Shown here: positions 8,632-17,878 of the stretch, in pieces | Numbering within the stretch: position 1 is the stretch's first letter | Layout: the number at the start of each line of letters is the position of its first letter | Assembly: GCF_014646675.1 (NCBI RefSeq) | Contig: NZ_BMNS01000001.1 | Span: 570,170-634,169, forward strand | DNA: 64,000 bases | Origin: Lutibacter litoralis | GTDB taxonomy: Bacteria; Bacteroidota; Bacteroidia; Flavobacteriales; Flavobacteriaceae | Direction of reading: 5' to 3' | Position numbers and translations under genes: made by a program | The notes under the pieces: model-generated | The model's input: the letters and a program-made list of their open reading frames with translations, nothing else | What the model was told of the DNA's origin: nothing | Databases searched by the model: none

Positions 8632-9504
8632 TTATTTTTTGCTAAAAGTGTAAGTGATACCAAAGTTAACTCCAAAAGAAGAATAAGGAACTGTAGAAGA
8701 TAATTGTTTAGATCCTGTATTGCTATCACCTAAAGGTAATTCATCAACAAATTCAATTTCATTATTAAAAATACCCGCTAATTCACTCCCTGAAGCTGCA
8801 AAAATTGCCTGAACATTTTCAATAGGAAGTGTTGCTCCATCAACTTCTCTTAAAGTAGCACTAAATTCCATTATCTCAGCAGAGTCTCTTGTAACACTAA
8901 TACCCATATACTCAGCTTCTGCAAAAATTGAAAAATTATCACTTAAATTATGCTTGTAACCTATTGCCCCAACAAAACCTAAAGGAAGTCTTCCTTTATA
9001 ATCTTGTGTATAATCAATATCTAAAGTAGTAGCAATTGGAACATTTGGTATAACTCCAGCAGGAAGGTTAACGCCATAAATTGAACCTAAAGCTTCCGTT
9101 TTACCTCCAACTTTAATTAGAGCTCCAAATCTACCATAAATGTTATTAGTAAATTTATAAACTACTGAAGTTGATAAACCATAGGCTCTACCTCTAGCTT
9201 TAATGTCAACTACTGGGCTTCCAGGAACATTAATATCTTTAATTGTTTGGTCTGCACCGTGTAAATATCCAAATCCAAGATCAACACCCCAAGTATCATT
9301 AAAAAAGTAACCAGCTCTAAATTGTGCATTTAAACCTTCACCATAACTACCATAAGTATTTTCAGTTCCATTAACAGATATTATTTCACCAAATTTTACA
9401 CCAGCACTTGGAACTGCATAACCACCACTTCCGCTAACATAAAATTGTGCACTTGCGCTTGTTACAACTAAAATAGCAACTAATAATAATAAATTTTTTC
9501 TCAT
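8632..9504 (-). CDS. outer membrane beta-barrel protein
   Basis: 290-residue outer membrane protein. The signal peptide MRKNLLLLVAILVVTSASA is followed by QFYVSGSGGYAVPS, then alternating amphipathic strands rich in glycine and aromatics (TWGVDLGFGYLHG, GRFGALIKVGG, NFSIFAEAEYMG) and a C-terminal strand GVNFGITYTFSKK ending in charged residues, typical of OmpA/OprF-like barrels. An insertion before the last strands (about residues 215-262) looks like an extracellular loop. No peptidoglycan-binding domain is seen, so it is a pure barrel. Transport or adhesion role unknown. Upstream lies a 21-bp palindrome that may be an operator. Confidence 0.8.
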   Translation of the reverse strand: MRKNLLLLVAILVVTSASAQFYVSGSGGYAVPSAGVKFGEIISVNGTENTYGSYGEGLNAQFRAGYFFNDTWGVDLGFGYLHGADQTIKDINVPGSPVVDIKARGRAYGLSTSVVYKFTNNIYGRFGALIKVGGKTEALGSIYGVNLPAGVIPNVPIATTLDIDYTQDYKGRLPLGFVGAIGYKHNLSDNFSIFAEAEYMGISVTRDSAEIMEFSATLREVDGATLPIENVQAIFAASGSELAGIFNNEIEFVDELPLGDSNTGSKQLSSTVPYSSFGVNFGITYTFSKK

Positions 9505-9561
9505 AATTAATTAATTTGTTTAGTAAACTCGCAATATAGTTTATATATAAAATATTTCAAA

Positions 9562-9582
9562 TGACAAATGTTACATTTGTCA
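9562..9582. promoter_or_regulatory. palindromic operator-like site upstream of the barrel gene
   Basis: TGACAAATG-TTA-CATTTGTCA is a perfect inverted repeat with a 3-nt centre, 58 bases upstream of the barrel gene's start. A weak promoter candidate on the minus strand (TTTG at 9558-9561, 19-nt spacer, TATATTGC at 9531-9538) lies right beside it. Confidence 0.45.
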
Positions 9583-9635
9583 CAAATAAGTACATAAATT
9601 TAAAAAGTATAAGGATGAGTTTATTTTATTGATAT

Positions 9636-9971
9636 TTATTTACTAAAAGTCACTAATTTTTTAGTATTTTCCACAAAAACACCTTTTTCATTAACAATTA
9701 CTGGGCGTTTTAAAAACGTATATTCATCTAATATTAACTGTCTGTAATCTTTTTCGGTTAAATGTTGGTTTTTTAAATCCATTTGCTTGTATTTTTTAGC
9801 TCTTTTGCTAAACAATACTTCGTAGCTTTTGGTTATGTTATACAACGCTTCTAACTGATTTACAGTAATTGGTGCTGTTTTTATTTCTTGTAAAATATAT
9901 TCTGAAGTGTCCATTTCTTTTAAAATTCTTCGGCAAGTATCACAAGTTTTTAGATAATAAATTTTCTTCAT
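9636..9971 (-). CDS. ArsC/Spx-like thioredoxin-fold protein
   Basis: 111-residue small protein of the arsenate reductase (ArsC)/Spx superfamily. The N-terminal strand KKIYYL leads to CDTC (residues 10-13), where the first cysteine is the usual nucleophile position. The conserved RPVIVNE strand near residue 88 matches the family's active-site proline/arginine region. Length is usual. No arsenic operon partners are adjacent, so whether it reduces arsenate, acts as a thiol sensor or serves another redox role is open. It is transcribed away from the DinB gene. Confidence 0.8.
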   Translation of the reverse strand: MKKIYYLKTCDTCRRILKEMDTSEYILQEIKTAPITVNQLEALYNITKSYEVLFSKRAKKYKQMDLKNQHLTEKDYRQLILDEYTFLKRPVIVNEKGVFVENTKKLVTFSK

Positions 9972-10048
9972 TTTTTATTAAATTAGTGTAAACGTAAATT
10001 TACTGTGTTTTTATTTTAAATTTGAATAATTTTAATAAAAACAATAGT

Positions 10049-10504
10049 ATGCAAAAGAAATTTGATGATTTACTTCAAACAAGAAAATTCTTGTTAAAAA
10101 TTACAGCCAATTTATCGAAAGAACAATTAAATATAATTCCAGAGGGTTTTAAAAATAATATAGCTTGGAATTTGGCGCATTTAGTAGTTACACAACAATT
10201 GCTTTGTTATAAATTATCTGGGTTAAAGTGTTTGGTTTCAGAAGAAATGATAACAAATTTTCAAAAAGGAACAGCTCCAAATTACGAAGTTTCTATGGAA
10301 GAGTTTGAAAAAATTAAGGAGTTGTTTTTACAATTACCGGTTCAGTTAGAAAAGGATTATAATGCAGGGCTTTTTAAAAATTATACTACTTATACAACAA
10401 GTATAGGTGTAAGCTTAAACTCTATTGGTGAGGCTATTGCGTTTAATTTATACCACGAGGGTATTCATCTTGGAGTTGTTTTACAATTATTAAAATTCAT
10501 ATAA
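10049..10504 (+). CDS. DinB superfamily protein
   Basis: 151-residue four-helix-bundle protein of the DinB/YfiT type, often metal-binding thiol- or damage-related transferases. Histidines that would bind the metal are in NLAHLVVTQQ (about residue 49) and in the C-terminal YHEGIHLGVVLQLL segment (HxxxH). The open frame extends upstream to a TTG at 10022, but the ATG at 10049 begins with MQKKFDDLLQTRKFLL, the normal first helix, so it is preferred. It is followed by a cation antiporter gene after one base, which suggests an operon. The substrate is unknown. Confidence 0.75.
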   Translation: MQKKFDDLLQTRKFLLKITANLSKEQLNIIPEGFKNNIAWNLAHLVVTQQLLCYKLSGLKCLVSEEMITNFQKGTAPNYEVSMEEFEKIKELFLQLPVQLEKDYNAGLFKNYTTYTTSIGVSLNSIGEAIAFNLYHEGIHLGVVLQLLKFI

Positions 10505-10505
10505 A

Positions 10506-11741
10506 ATGAGTGTATTTGCCATAATATCTACACTTGTTGTTATTTCTGCTCTTTTTGGCTACATAAATGTGCGGTTTTTAAAAATGCCAACTACTATTGG
10601 TTTAATGGTAATTACTATTGTTTTTACGTTATTGGTTTTAGCTACAAGTATGTTTAACAATACGCTGTTAGAACAAGAAAAACTATTTATAGCTCAAATA
10701 GATTTTAAAACGGTATTGTTAGACGTGATGTTAAGTTTTTTGTTGTTTGCAGGAGCTCTGCATACAAATTTTCAGCAATTAAAAGTACAAAGAAAACCAA
10801 TTTTAATATTTGCAACCTTCAGTACTTTAACTTCAACATTTTTAGTTGGAATATTTTCTTTTTATTTATTGAAGGTAGTAAATATAGATGTTAGCTTTAT
10901 TTATTGTTTACTTTTTGGAGCATTAATATCTCCAACAGATCCGATCGCTGTTTTAGGAATTTTAAAGCAAGTAGGTGCTCCAAAAATATTGGAAACTAAA
11001 ATTGTTGGAGAATCTTTGTTTAATGATGGTGTAGGAGTTGTGGTGTTTTTAACAATTTATCAAATTGCAAAAGGAGGAAGCAATATTACTTTTGGTGCCA
11101 TTGCCGAAATGTTTTTAGTAGAAGTTGTGGGAGGTATTGCACTTGGGTTATTGTTAGGTTGGTTTACCTACAGACTTTTAAAATCTATAGACGATTATGA
11201 TGTTGAGGTAATTATTACTCTTGCAGCCGTAATGGGAGGAACAGTTTTAGCGCAATACCTGCATCTATCGGCTCCGTTAGCTATGGTTACTGCTGGTTTA
11301 ATAGTTGGTACAGATACTGTAAGGAAATCTTCTATGAGTAAAACTACAGAACAATATGTAGATAAATTTTGGGAGTTAATTGATATTCTTTTAAATACAG
11401 TATTGTTTGTTTTAATTGGAATGGAACTATTAATTCTAACATTTAATAATAAATTTATTATAGCAGGCTTATTGTTGGTCCCAACCTTATTGTTTGCACG
11501 TTATTTATCATTAATGTTGCCAATTAAACTGTATGCTAAAAAATTAGATTTTGTTCCAAAAACTAATTTAATTATGACTTGGGGAGGTTTACGTGGTGGT
11601 ATATCAATAGCTTTAGCACTAAGTTTAACTGCCGAAATGCATCGCGATTTATTTTTAGTAATTACCTATATAATTGTAGTTTTTTCAATAATTGTTCAAG
11701 GACTTACAGTTGGGAAATTAATAAAAAAAATAGCAAACTAA
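10506..11741 (+). CDS. sodium/proton antiporter (CPA1 family)
   Basis: 411-residue integral membrane antiporter of the NhaP/CPA1 type, exchanging Na+ or K+ for H+ across the inner membrane. About twelve hydrophobic segments are visible. The family's ion-binding region is GALISPTDPIAVLGILKQ, followed by GESLFNDGVGVVVF, where the ND pair corresponds to the conserved acid of the transport site. GMELLIL and TWGGLRGGISIALALSL are further family hallmarks. No cytoplasmic regulatory domain follows, so this is a short form. It starts one base after the DinB stop codon. Confidence 0.9.
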   Translation: MSVFAIISTLVVISALFGYINVRFLKMPTTIGLMVITIVFTLLVLATSMFNNTLLEQEKLFIAQIDFKTVLLDVMLSFLLFAGALHTNFQQLKVQRKPILIFATFSTLTSTFLVGIFSFYLLKVVNIDVSFIYCLLFGALISPTDPIAVLGILKQVGAPKILETKIVGESLFNDGVGVVVFLTIYQIAKGGSNITFGAIAEMFLVEVVGGIALGLLLGWFTYRLLKSIDDYDVEVIITLAAVMGGTVLAQYLHLSAPLAMVTAGLIVGTDTVRKSSMSKTTEQYVDKFWELIDILLNTVLFVLIGMELLILTFNNKFIIAGLLLVPTLLFARYLSLMLPIKLYAKKLDFVPKTNLIMTWGGLRGGISIALALSLTAEMHRDLFLVITYIIVVFSIIVQGLTVGKLIKKIAN

Positions 11742-11745
11742 AATA

Positions 11746-12543
11746 TTAATTTAGGTAGTAAATATAACCAACATGAATCCATAAAAGCCAGTCGTTATAT
11801 TTGTTTTCAGGAGCTTGTCTTGCATTTAAACCATCAACATAGTTTGAGAAAAAATATTGCCAACGGGATTCAATTAAAAGATCTGAATAGTAGCCTAATT
11901 TTCTTCTAGTTCCAATACCTAATGTTGCTGACATAGTTATCCCTGGTGTTACGCGCGCTGCATCGGGCCATAAATTTGGATCCCATTTTGGGTACAAAAT
12001 GTCAGGATCTCTCCAATCACCAAGGTCTGAATAGATAGAAGGATTATAAAAATCGACAAATGCTCCACCACTAATATAGGGTGACCATTTTAAATCTGGA
12101 ATTCTTCTAGATCCAAAATCTACAATATCTACCCAATGAAATTCCAATTGTGCACCAACATTTAATAAATAAGTTTTACCATGGTGCGCTCTTAACCTTT
12201 CTCCTAATTCTGATTGTTTATCAGCCCACTGACCAAAATGGTCTAATTTTGCAGACATATAAGATAGTTCTGCTCTAACTCTAAAGTGCTCTGCCCAATA
12301 GGTAGTTCGCTGATTCCAACGGTATCTATAATCGGTAAAATTTAAGTAATAAACTGCCCCAAATCCTGGACCTACATTTCCTGCAACATTACTTTTTAAA
12401 TTGTTTCTTTCGCCGTAATCTGTTGTAAATGAGGCAGACCCATAAATTAAGCCAATTTCATGGCTGCTTTCATCTTGAGCCTTTAAGCTTATAGCGATTA
12501 GACTAACTATAAGAACGGTTGCTATTTTATGTTTTATTCTCAA
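11746..12543 (-). CDS. secreted beta-barrel protein (DUF6089 / THC0290_0291-like)
   Basis: 265-residue envelope protein with signal peptide MRIKHKIATVLIVSLIAISLKA and mature N-terminus QDESSHEIGLIYG. The HEIG motif and the SDYG-like DYGERN turn followed by alternating strands (GFGAVYYLNF, HFRVRAELSYMS, NVGAQLEFHW, WLLWIHVGYIYYLN) suggest an outer membrane barrel of the DUF6089 or THC0290_0291 type; I recall these family names rather than having checked them. Function unknown. It converges on the antiporter gene with four bases between the stop codons. Confidence 0.65.
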   Translation of the reverse strand: MRIKHKIATVLIVSLIAISLKAQDESSHEIGLIYGSASFTTDYGERNNLKSNVAGNVGPGFGAVYYLNFTDYRYRWNQRTTYWAEHFRVRAELSYMSAKLDHFGQWADKQSELGERLRAHHGKTYLLNVGAQLEFHWVDIVDFGSRRIPDLKWSPYISGGAFVDFYNPSIYSDLGDWRDPDILYPKWDPNLWPDAARVTPGITMSATLGIGTRRKLGYYSDLLIESRWQYFFSNYVDGLNARQAPENKYNDWLLWIHVGYIYYLN

Positions 12544-12605
12544 AAATGGGGTTTATTTTATCAAATGTACTAAAATCTATATAAACTTTTAAACCAAATA
12601 ATTAA

Positions 12606-14210
12606 TTATTCAGTTATAATTAGGTTTTCAGTTGGGTCCCAATTGGCTCTTATTTCAATCTCTTTATCAAAATATTTAATTTTTTCTGGTTGTCGCTTTT
12701 CTAAAAAATTACCTGTATCCCAAATCCCGTTGTTATTTTTATCTGTGGTAACTCTTAAATAATAATTACCAGGTTCTAAAGACTCAAATCTAATGGTTTT
12801 TAATTCACTTGTTTTAGCAACTCTTACAACCGTATTTTTACTGTTTATTAATTCAACAATAAATGAAGATTTTAGGGAACTATCTATATTTACATTTAAA
12901 ATTCCGTAATCTTCGGGGGTTTTTGTAGCTACTTTAACAGATAAACTGTCGTTTACAGTGTTGTAAATATCTGTTATAGCATTAGGCAACACTTCAACAG
13001 TGTATTTAGAATCGGGTTTTACATCAAAATTTAAATATAGTTTGGTTTTAGATGTTGCTAGAATTGGTTTAAAATTAACTTTTACAGTATCTTGGTTAAC
13101 TATAGAAATAAAAGATGTATCAATTTTAATAATTGGTGTATTGGAAGTAATAGCAAGTGTATCAATTAAATTCAATGTATTTCCAACACTATTTTGAATT
13201 TTTAAGGTATCTCTTTTTGTACTTCTTAATTTTGCGGTAAATTCTTCGAAATACTCTCCTTTAGAAACCTCAAAGTTTAAAGAATCTGCTTCAAAAGGAG
13301 TATACCAATAATTAATAGTGTCTTTTGTCGTGTCATAAATTATTTCAGATTTAAAATCGGGAGGAGTTTCAGACAAAAGGTTAATTATTAAATCTTCTGC
13401 TTTTCCTTTAAATCCAAAAATTAAATGTCCGCTATTAACTTCTTTTGGTTTTAATATTTTTAATTTGGGTATTTCTTTAAAAATTGTAAAGTTGTAAACA
13501 CTGTCGGTTGGCATGTTTAATGTGTCATTAATAAAACCTATTTTATCAATATCTGGATCGTAAATTTTATTATTATTTGCATCTTTTAAGGCTATAAGTA
13601 AATACTTGCCTTTTCTTACATTGCTAATTTCAAACAAAGTACTGTCTAAGGTGTTTGAAATATAACGTGGTTTTTGTTTAAAAATAATAGAATCTGTAAA
13701 TGCAGTATCGTATTCATAAAGCATTACATCTAAATTTTTTGAAGTTTCTTTTACAAGTGGATCTGTAACTTCACCTGTAACTTCTAATGAATCTATATAC
13801 GTTCCAGTTGAAAAAACATATTTAAAATTTCCTAATTTGTTTTCTTCATTATTATCAACAATACTATTTCCAAAGTTGTACAAATAGGTTGTATTTGCAT
13901 CTAAAGTGTCTAAAATTTTAATAGAAATAAATTTACTAGCAGTTCCTACCGGAGTTATTATTGGTTCATTTTTTTGAGGAGGAGAAATTATAAGTTGTGT
14001 TTTTACATCTTTTAACTTAATATATTCATCAAAATAAATTTTAATTCTTTTTTCTTTAAAATTTACAGTTTTATTTGCTGGAATGGCTTTTTCTAATATT
14101 GGAGGGATTGTGTCTTTATCTCCACCAGTAGGAGTTCCTCTTCGTGCACAGCTAAAAAGAATGCTTGTAAGCATTAAAACACTTAAAAATTTGAAAAAAG
14201 ACAACCTCAT
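12606..14210 (-). CDS. Ig-like domain lipoprotein
   Basis: 534-residue lipoprotein. The signal peptide ends at the lipobox ILFSC (about residue 21), followed by ARRGTPTGGDKDTIPP, a linker shared by a Flavobacteriia envelope family. An SbsA-type Ig-like domain covers about residues 35-125 (FDEYIKLKDVKTQLIISPP, YLYNFGNSIVDNNE). A C-terminal segment with YLRVTTDKNNNGIWDTG resembles a carboxypeptidase-regulatory or EF-hand-like turn; a similar DANNNKIYDPDIDKIG occurs near residue 210. Probably a surface or periplasmic structural protein. The frame is open to 14231, but the ATG at 14210 gives the proper signal peptide. The family is common but uncharacterised. Confidence 0.75.
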   Translation of the reverse strand: MRLSFFKFLSVLMLTSILFSCARRGTPTGGDKDTIPPILEKAIPANKTVNFKEKRIKIYFDEYIKLKDVKTQLIISPPQKNEPIITPVGTASKFISIKILDTLDANTTYLYNFGNSIVDNNEENKLGNFKYVFSTGTYIDSLEVTGEVTDPLVKETSKNLDVMLYEYDTAFTDSIIFKQKPRYISNTLDSTLFEISNVRKGKYLLIALKDANNNKIYDPDIDKIGFINDTLNMPTDSVYNFTIFKEIPKLKILKPKEVNSGHLIFGFKGKAEDLIINLLSETPPDFKSEIIYDTTKDTINYWYTPFEADSLNFEVSKGEYFEEFTAKLRSTKRDTLKIQNSVGNTLNLIDTLAITSNTPIIKIDTSFISIVNQDTVKVNFKPILATSKTKLYLNFDVKPDSKYTVEVLPNAITDIYNTVNDSLSVKVATKTPEDYGILNVNIDSSLKSSFIVELINSKNTVVRVAKTSELKTIRFESLEPGNYYLRVTTDKNNNGIWDTGNFLEKRQPEKIKYFDKEIEIRANWDPTENLIITE

Positions 14211-14293
14211 ATACATTTGTTTTGGATACAAAATAACAATTATTTTATTAAAAAAACGCAGTAATTATTCAGGTATTATATTTTTGAAATTTT

Positions 14294-14980
14294 TTATTGG
14301 GTATATGCCATGGTTGCAACACTAATTTTAATGTTTTTATAAGTTTCAAAAGCATTAATACAAGCTTCAAGTGTTGCTCCTGTTGTAATTATATCATCAA
14401 TTATAAGAATGTGTTTGTTTTTAAGTGTAGTTGTTTTTTGAAGTATAAATTGATGTTCAGAATTTTTCCACCTATCTAAACGTAATTTTTTTGTTTGAGT
14501 TTTAGTTGCAGAGGTTTTTAATAGCACATCTTCATAAAAAGGAATATTCAATTTTTGAGATAAGCTTTTACCAAAAGTAGAAACCTGATTGTAACCGCGT
14601 AATTGCTGTTTTGTCTTATGAAGCGGAACAGGAATAATACAATCTATAGTTTTAAATCGATTGGAATTGAGTATTATTTCTCCTAACCAATCTCCAATAA
14701 AAGTTCCAACTTTTTGTTGGTTTTTATATTTTAATTGATGCATTAATTCTTGTACTTTTCCTTTTTTAAAAAAATACAATAAGCTTGTTGCTTCTTGAAC
14801 AGGAACTCTTCCATAAAATATTTTTTCAACAATATTATCAATTTCATTGGTAAAATTTGTTACCGGTAAATCGTGTCTGCAATCAATACAAATTAGCTGT
14901 TCGTTTGTTGTTAATTGATCTTTACAACACAAACAAATATCTGGATAAAAAATAGTAAATATATCGTTGAGAAAATTCAT
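14294..14980 (-). CDS. comF: ComF family phosphoribosyltransferase-like protein
   Basis: 228-residue protein of the ComF/GntX family, involved in DNA uptake and processing in naturally competent bacteria, biochemically undefined. A zinc ribbon at the N-terminus has CLCC and CIDC pairs (about residues 16-34). A type I phosphoribosyltransferase domain follows, with IPVPLHKTKQQLRGYNQ and the PRPP-binding loop HILIIDDIITTGATLEAC (about residues 193-210). Length is usual for the family. It is transcribed in the same direction as the Ig-like lipoprotein gene, 83 bases upstream of it. Confidence 0.9.
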   Translation of the reverse strand: MNFLNDIFTIFYPDICLCCKDQLTTNEQLICIDCRHDLPVTNFTNEIDNIVEKIFYGRVPVQEATSLLYFFKKGKVQELMHQLKYKNQQKVGTFIGDWLGEIILNSNRFKTIDCIIPVPLHKTKQQLRGYNQVSTFGKSLSQKLNIPFYEDVLLKTSATKTQTKKLRLDRWKNSEHQFILQKTTTLKNKHILIIDDIITTGATLEACINAFETYKNIKISVATMAYTQ

Positions 14981-15188
14981 AGCTTTTTGGTTAAATTATA
15001 AAAAATAATTAATTCAAACAAAATTAATTAAAATAACAATGAGTTATAAAAATTAATCCGTAACTTTATAATTATTCAGAAATAAAAATCCTCAAAAGTT
15101 TTTAGTATTAATTTTATAATTTAATTTTACGTTTAACGTTTAGTTAAAAAACTCCAATAAACTATAAACCCCTAAATAAACATAAGTC

Positions 15189-16076
15189 ATGGAAGAAGAA
15201 AAAAAATCAAACAGTAAAATTATTGTAATCGCTTTAGCTATTTTGCTCATTGGAGCCTTAGCATATACTTTTTATAATAAAAGTGAGCATAAAAAATTAA
15301 CAGATGCCATTACAGTAGAAAAAGAAGAAATTGAACAAAATTTAGACAATATGATTGTCAAATATGAAGATGCAATTGGTCAAAACACATCAATGTCTAA
15401 TGAGTTGGCTTTTGAAAGAGATAGAATAATTGCCTTAAGAGATTCAATAAAAGGATTAAAATCAACAAATCTTAATTTAATATTTCGTTACAAAAAGCAA
15501 ATTGCAAAATTAGAGGAAACAAACAGACGTTTATTTTTTATGACGGATTCTTTAACTGGCGCAAATACTATATTAACCAAAGATTTGGATAGTGCTAGAG
15601 TTAGTATTACCAGACAAATTGCTGTTAACGATACGTTGTCGATGCAAAACATTAGTTTAGCCGAAAAAGTTGCAATAGGTTCTGTTTTAAAGGTTAGTTC
15701 AGCTAAGGTGTTGGCAATGAGAGAAAGAAATAATGGAAAGTTAGTTGAAACTTCTCGAGCAAGAAATACAGACGCTTTTAGAATTAGTTTTACAGTTGGA
15801 AAAAATGAAATTTCTGAACAAGGAGAGCGTCAAGTTTACATCCAAATTATAGATGTAACTACAGGAACTACTATTGCAAGTAAAGGTGAGGTAACAGTAT
15901 TAAACAATGAAACTATTAATTATAGCGATACAACAAGTATAAACTATTTAAATGAAGAAATAGACGTTGTTAGTTTAGTTGAAGTTGATAGAGATTTAAT
16001 AGAAAGAGGTGTTTACGCGGTAAACATTTATATAGAAAGTAACATTGTAGGAGTAACTAAAATAACCTTAAAGTAA
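15189..16076 (+). CDS. membrane-anchored coiled-coil protein
   Basis: 295-residue protein I do not recognise by name. A single transmembrane helix (about residues 11-27, IVIALAILLIGALAYTF) anchors it, with the long C-terminal part presumably periplasmic. Residues 30-165 are heptad-like and rich in E, K, L and N, predicted coiled coil, including an RDSIKGLKSTNLNL region. The last about 110 residues look beta-rich and globular (FRISFTVGKNEISEQGERQVYIQI has a beta-sandwich pattern). Such proteins are common in Flavobacteriia and may be structural or trafficking factors. It ends before a terminator preceding glyS. Confidence 0.6.
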   Translation: MEEEKKSNSKIIVIALAILLIGALAYTFYNKSEHKKLTDAITVEKEEIEQNLDNMIVKYEDAIGQNTSMSNELAFERDRIIALRDSIKGLKSTNLNLIFRYKKQIAKLEETNRRLFFMTDSLTGANTILTKDLDSARVSITRQIAVNDTLSMQNISLAEKVAIGSVLKVSSAKVLAMRERNNGKLVETSRARNTDAFRISFTVGKNEISEQGERQVYIQIIDVTTGTTIASKGEVTVLNNETINYSDTTSINYLNEEIDVVSLVEVDRDLIERGVYAVNIYIESNIVGVTKITLK

Positions 16077-16116
16077 AAGAAAGTAACTCCAAATTAATTT
16101 TATTTAATGTAAAGTG

Positions 16117-16150
16117 AGTGGAAATAGTTTAGGCTATTTCCACTTTTTTG
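16117..16150 (+). terminator. rho-independent terminator
   Basis: AGTGGAAATAG (16117-16127) and CTATTTCCACT (16134-16144) form an 11-bp stem with a 6-nt loop, followed by a T run. It separates the coiled-coil gene from glyS. Confidence 0.85.
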
Positions 16151-16185
16151 TTTTTTTGTACTAAAAGCTTTACTATTTTTGCACA

Positions 16186-17727
16186 ATGGCAAATCAAGAA
16201 GATAAATTTAAAAAAGTAGTTTCACACGCAAAAGAATACGGTTACGTATTTCAATCAAGTGAAATTTACGATGGTTTGAGCGCAGTGTACGACTATGCTC
16301 AAAATGGTGTTGAGTTAAAGAAAAATATTAGAGATTATTGGTGGAAAGCAATGGTGCAAATGCATGAAAATATTGTTGGATTGGATTCTGCAATATTTAT
16401 GCATCCAACAATTTGGAAAGCATCTGGCCATGTAGATGCTTTTAACGATCCTTTAATTGATAATAAAGATTCTAAGAAAAGATATAGAGCTGATGTTTTA
16501 ATTGAAGACTATGTAGGTAAATTAGATGCTAAAATTGAAAAAGAAGTTGCAAAAGCTGCAAAACGTTTTGGAGATTCTTTTGATAAAGAACAATTTCTAG
16601 CAACAAATCCACGTGTGGTTGGTTATAAAGAGAAAGGTGATGCGATTTTGCAACGTATGGGAAAATCTTTAGAAAATGAAGATCTAGCCGATGTAAAGGT
16701 TTTAATTGAAGAATTAGAAATTGGTTGTCCATTATCTGGTTCTAAAAATTGGACAGATGTTAAGCAATTTAACTTAATGTTTGGCACAAAATTAGGCGCT
16801 TCTGCCGATACAGCAATGGATTTATACTTACGTCCAGAAACAGCTCAAGGTATTTTTGTAAACTTTTCGAATGTGCAAAAATCTGGAAGAATGAAAATTC
16901 CTTTTGGAATTGCTCAAACGGGTAAAGCTTTTAGAAATGAAATAGTTGCACGTCAGTTTATTTTCCGTATGCGAGAATTTGAACAAATGGAAATGCAATT
17001 CTTTGTACGTCCTGGAACTCAAAAAGAATGGTACGAACAATGGAAAGAAACCCGTTTAAAATGGCATTTATCGTTAGGAATGGGAGCAGATAATTACCGT
17101 TTTCACGATCACGAAAAATTAGCACATTATGCAGATGCTGCATCGGATATTGAATTCAAATTTCCTTTTGGGTTTAAAGAATTAGAGGGAATTCATTCTA
17201 GAACTGATTTTGATTTATCTAGTCACGAGAAATTCTCAGGAAAAAAATTACAATATTTCGATCCAGAAATAAATGAGCGCTATATTCCATATGTTGTAGA
17301 AACTTCTATTGGTTTAGATCGTATGTTTTTAGCTGTATTTTCGCACGCATTACAAGAAGAAGAATTAGAAAATGGAACCACGCGTACTGTGTTAAAATTA
17401 CCAGCTGTATTAGCTCCAACTAAAGCTGCAATTTTACCGTTGGTTAAAAAAGATGGATTGCCAGAAATTGCTAAAAAAATTGTTGAAGATTTAAAATGGG
17501 ATTTCAATGTTGATTACGACGAGAAAGATGCAGTTGGAAGACGTTACAGAAGACAAGATGCTGCGGGTACACCTTTCTGTATTACAGTTGATCACGATAC
17601 ATTAACTGACGATTCAGTTACAATTCGTTATAGAGACACTATGGAACAACAACGTGTTAAAATTTTGGAATTAAGAGCTATTATTAAACAAGAAGTTGAT
17701 GTGAAAAATTGGCTTATGAAAATGTAA
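16186..17727 (+). CDS. glyS: glycyl-tRNA synthetase, homodimeric type
   Basis: 513-residue class II aminoacyl-tRNA synthetase that charges tRNA-Gly. It is the alpha2 homodimer type found in Bacteroidota, eukaryotes and archaea, not the alpha2beta2 type. Seen are the N-terminal KKVVSHAKEYGYVFQSSEIY, the insertion with YRADVLIEDY, motif 2 FRNEI with RMREFEQMEMQFF, motif 3 ETSIGLDRMFLAVF, and a C-terminal anticodon-binding domain (APTKAAILPLVKKDG onwards). A TATTTTTG element sits five bases before the ATG at 16186, which could be a -7 box giving a nearly leaderless mRNA; its -33 partner is not well spaced. Confidence 0.95.
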   Translation: MANQEDKFKKVVSHAKEYGYVFQSSEIYDGLSAVYDYAQNGVELKKNIRDYWWKAMVQMHENIVGLDSAIFMHPTIWKASGHVDAFNDPLIDNKDSKKRYRADVLIEDYVGKLDAKIEKEVAKAAKRFGDSFDKEQFLATNPRVVGYKEKGDAILQRMGKSLENEDLADVKVLIEELEIGCPLSGSKNWTDVKQFNLMFGTKLGASADTAMDLYLRPETAQGIFVNFSNVQKSGRMKIPFGIAQTGKAFRNEIVARQFIFRMREFEQMEMQFFVRPGTQKEWYEQWKETRLKWHLSLGMGADNYRFHDHEKLAHYADAASDIEFKFPFGFKELEGIHSRTDFDLSSHEKFSGKKLQYFDPEINERYIPYVVETSIGLDRMFLAVFSHALQEEELENGTTRTVLKLPAVLAPTKAAILPLVKKDGLPEIAKKIVEDLKWDFNVDYDEKDAVGRRYRRQDAAGTPFCITVDHDTLTDDSVTIRYRDTMEQQRVKILELRAIIKQEVDVKNWLMKM

Positions 17728-17752
17728 ATTTTAATTCATAGAATAAAGGAAG

Positions 17753-17786
17753 GCTGTTTAAAAGTTAAATTTTAAACAGCTTTTTT
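17753..17786 (+). terminator. rho-independent terminator after glyS
   Basis: GCTGTTTAAAA (17753-17763) and TTTTAAACAGC (17770-17780) pair perfectly over 11 bp and are followed by six T. Confidence 0.85.
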
Positions 17787-17878
17787 GTTAAAAAAATGAT
17801 AAAATTAAAATACATAATTGCTATGTTAAATGTTTTAAAGAAATTTATGGCTTAAATTAATTTAACCCAACTTTAAAC

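Noticed and set aside
16155..16181. Strong promoter for glyS
   Set aside because: TATTTTTG fits the -7 box, but the nearest TTTG elements give 15- or 23-nt spacers, so it stays uncertain.
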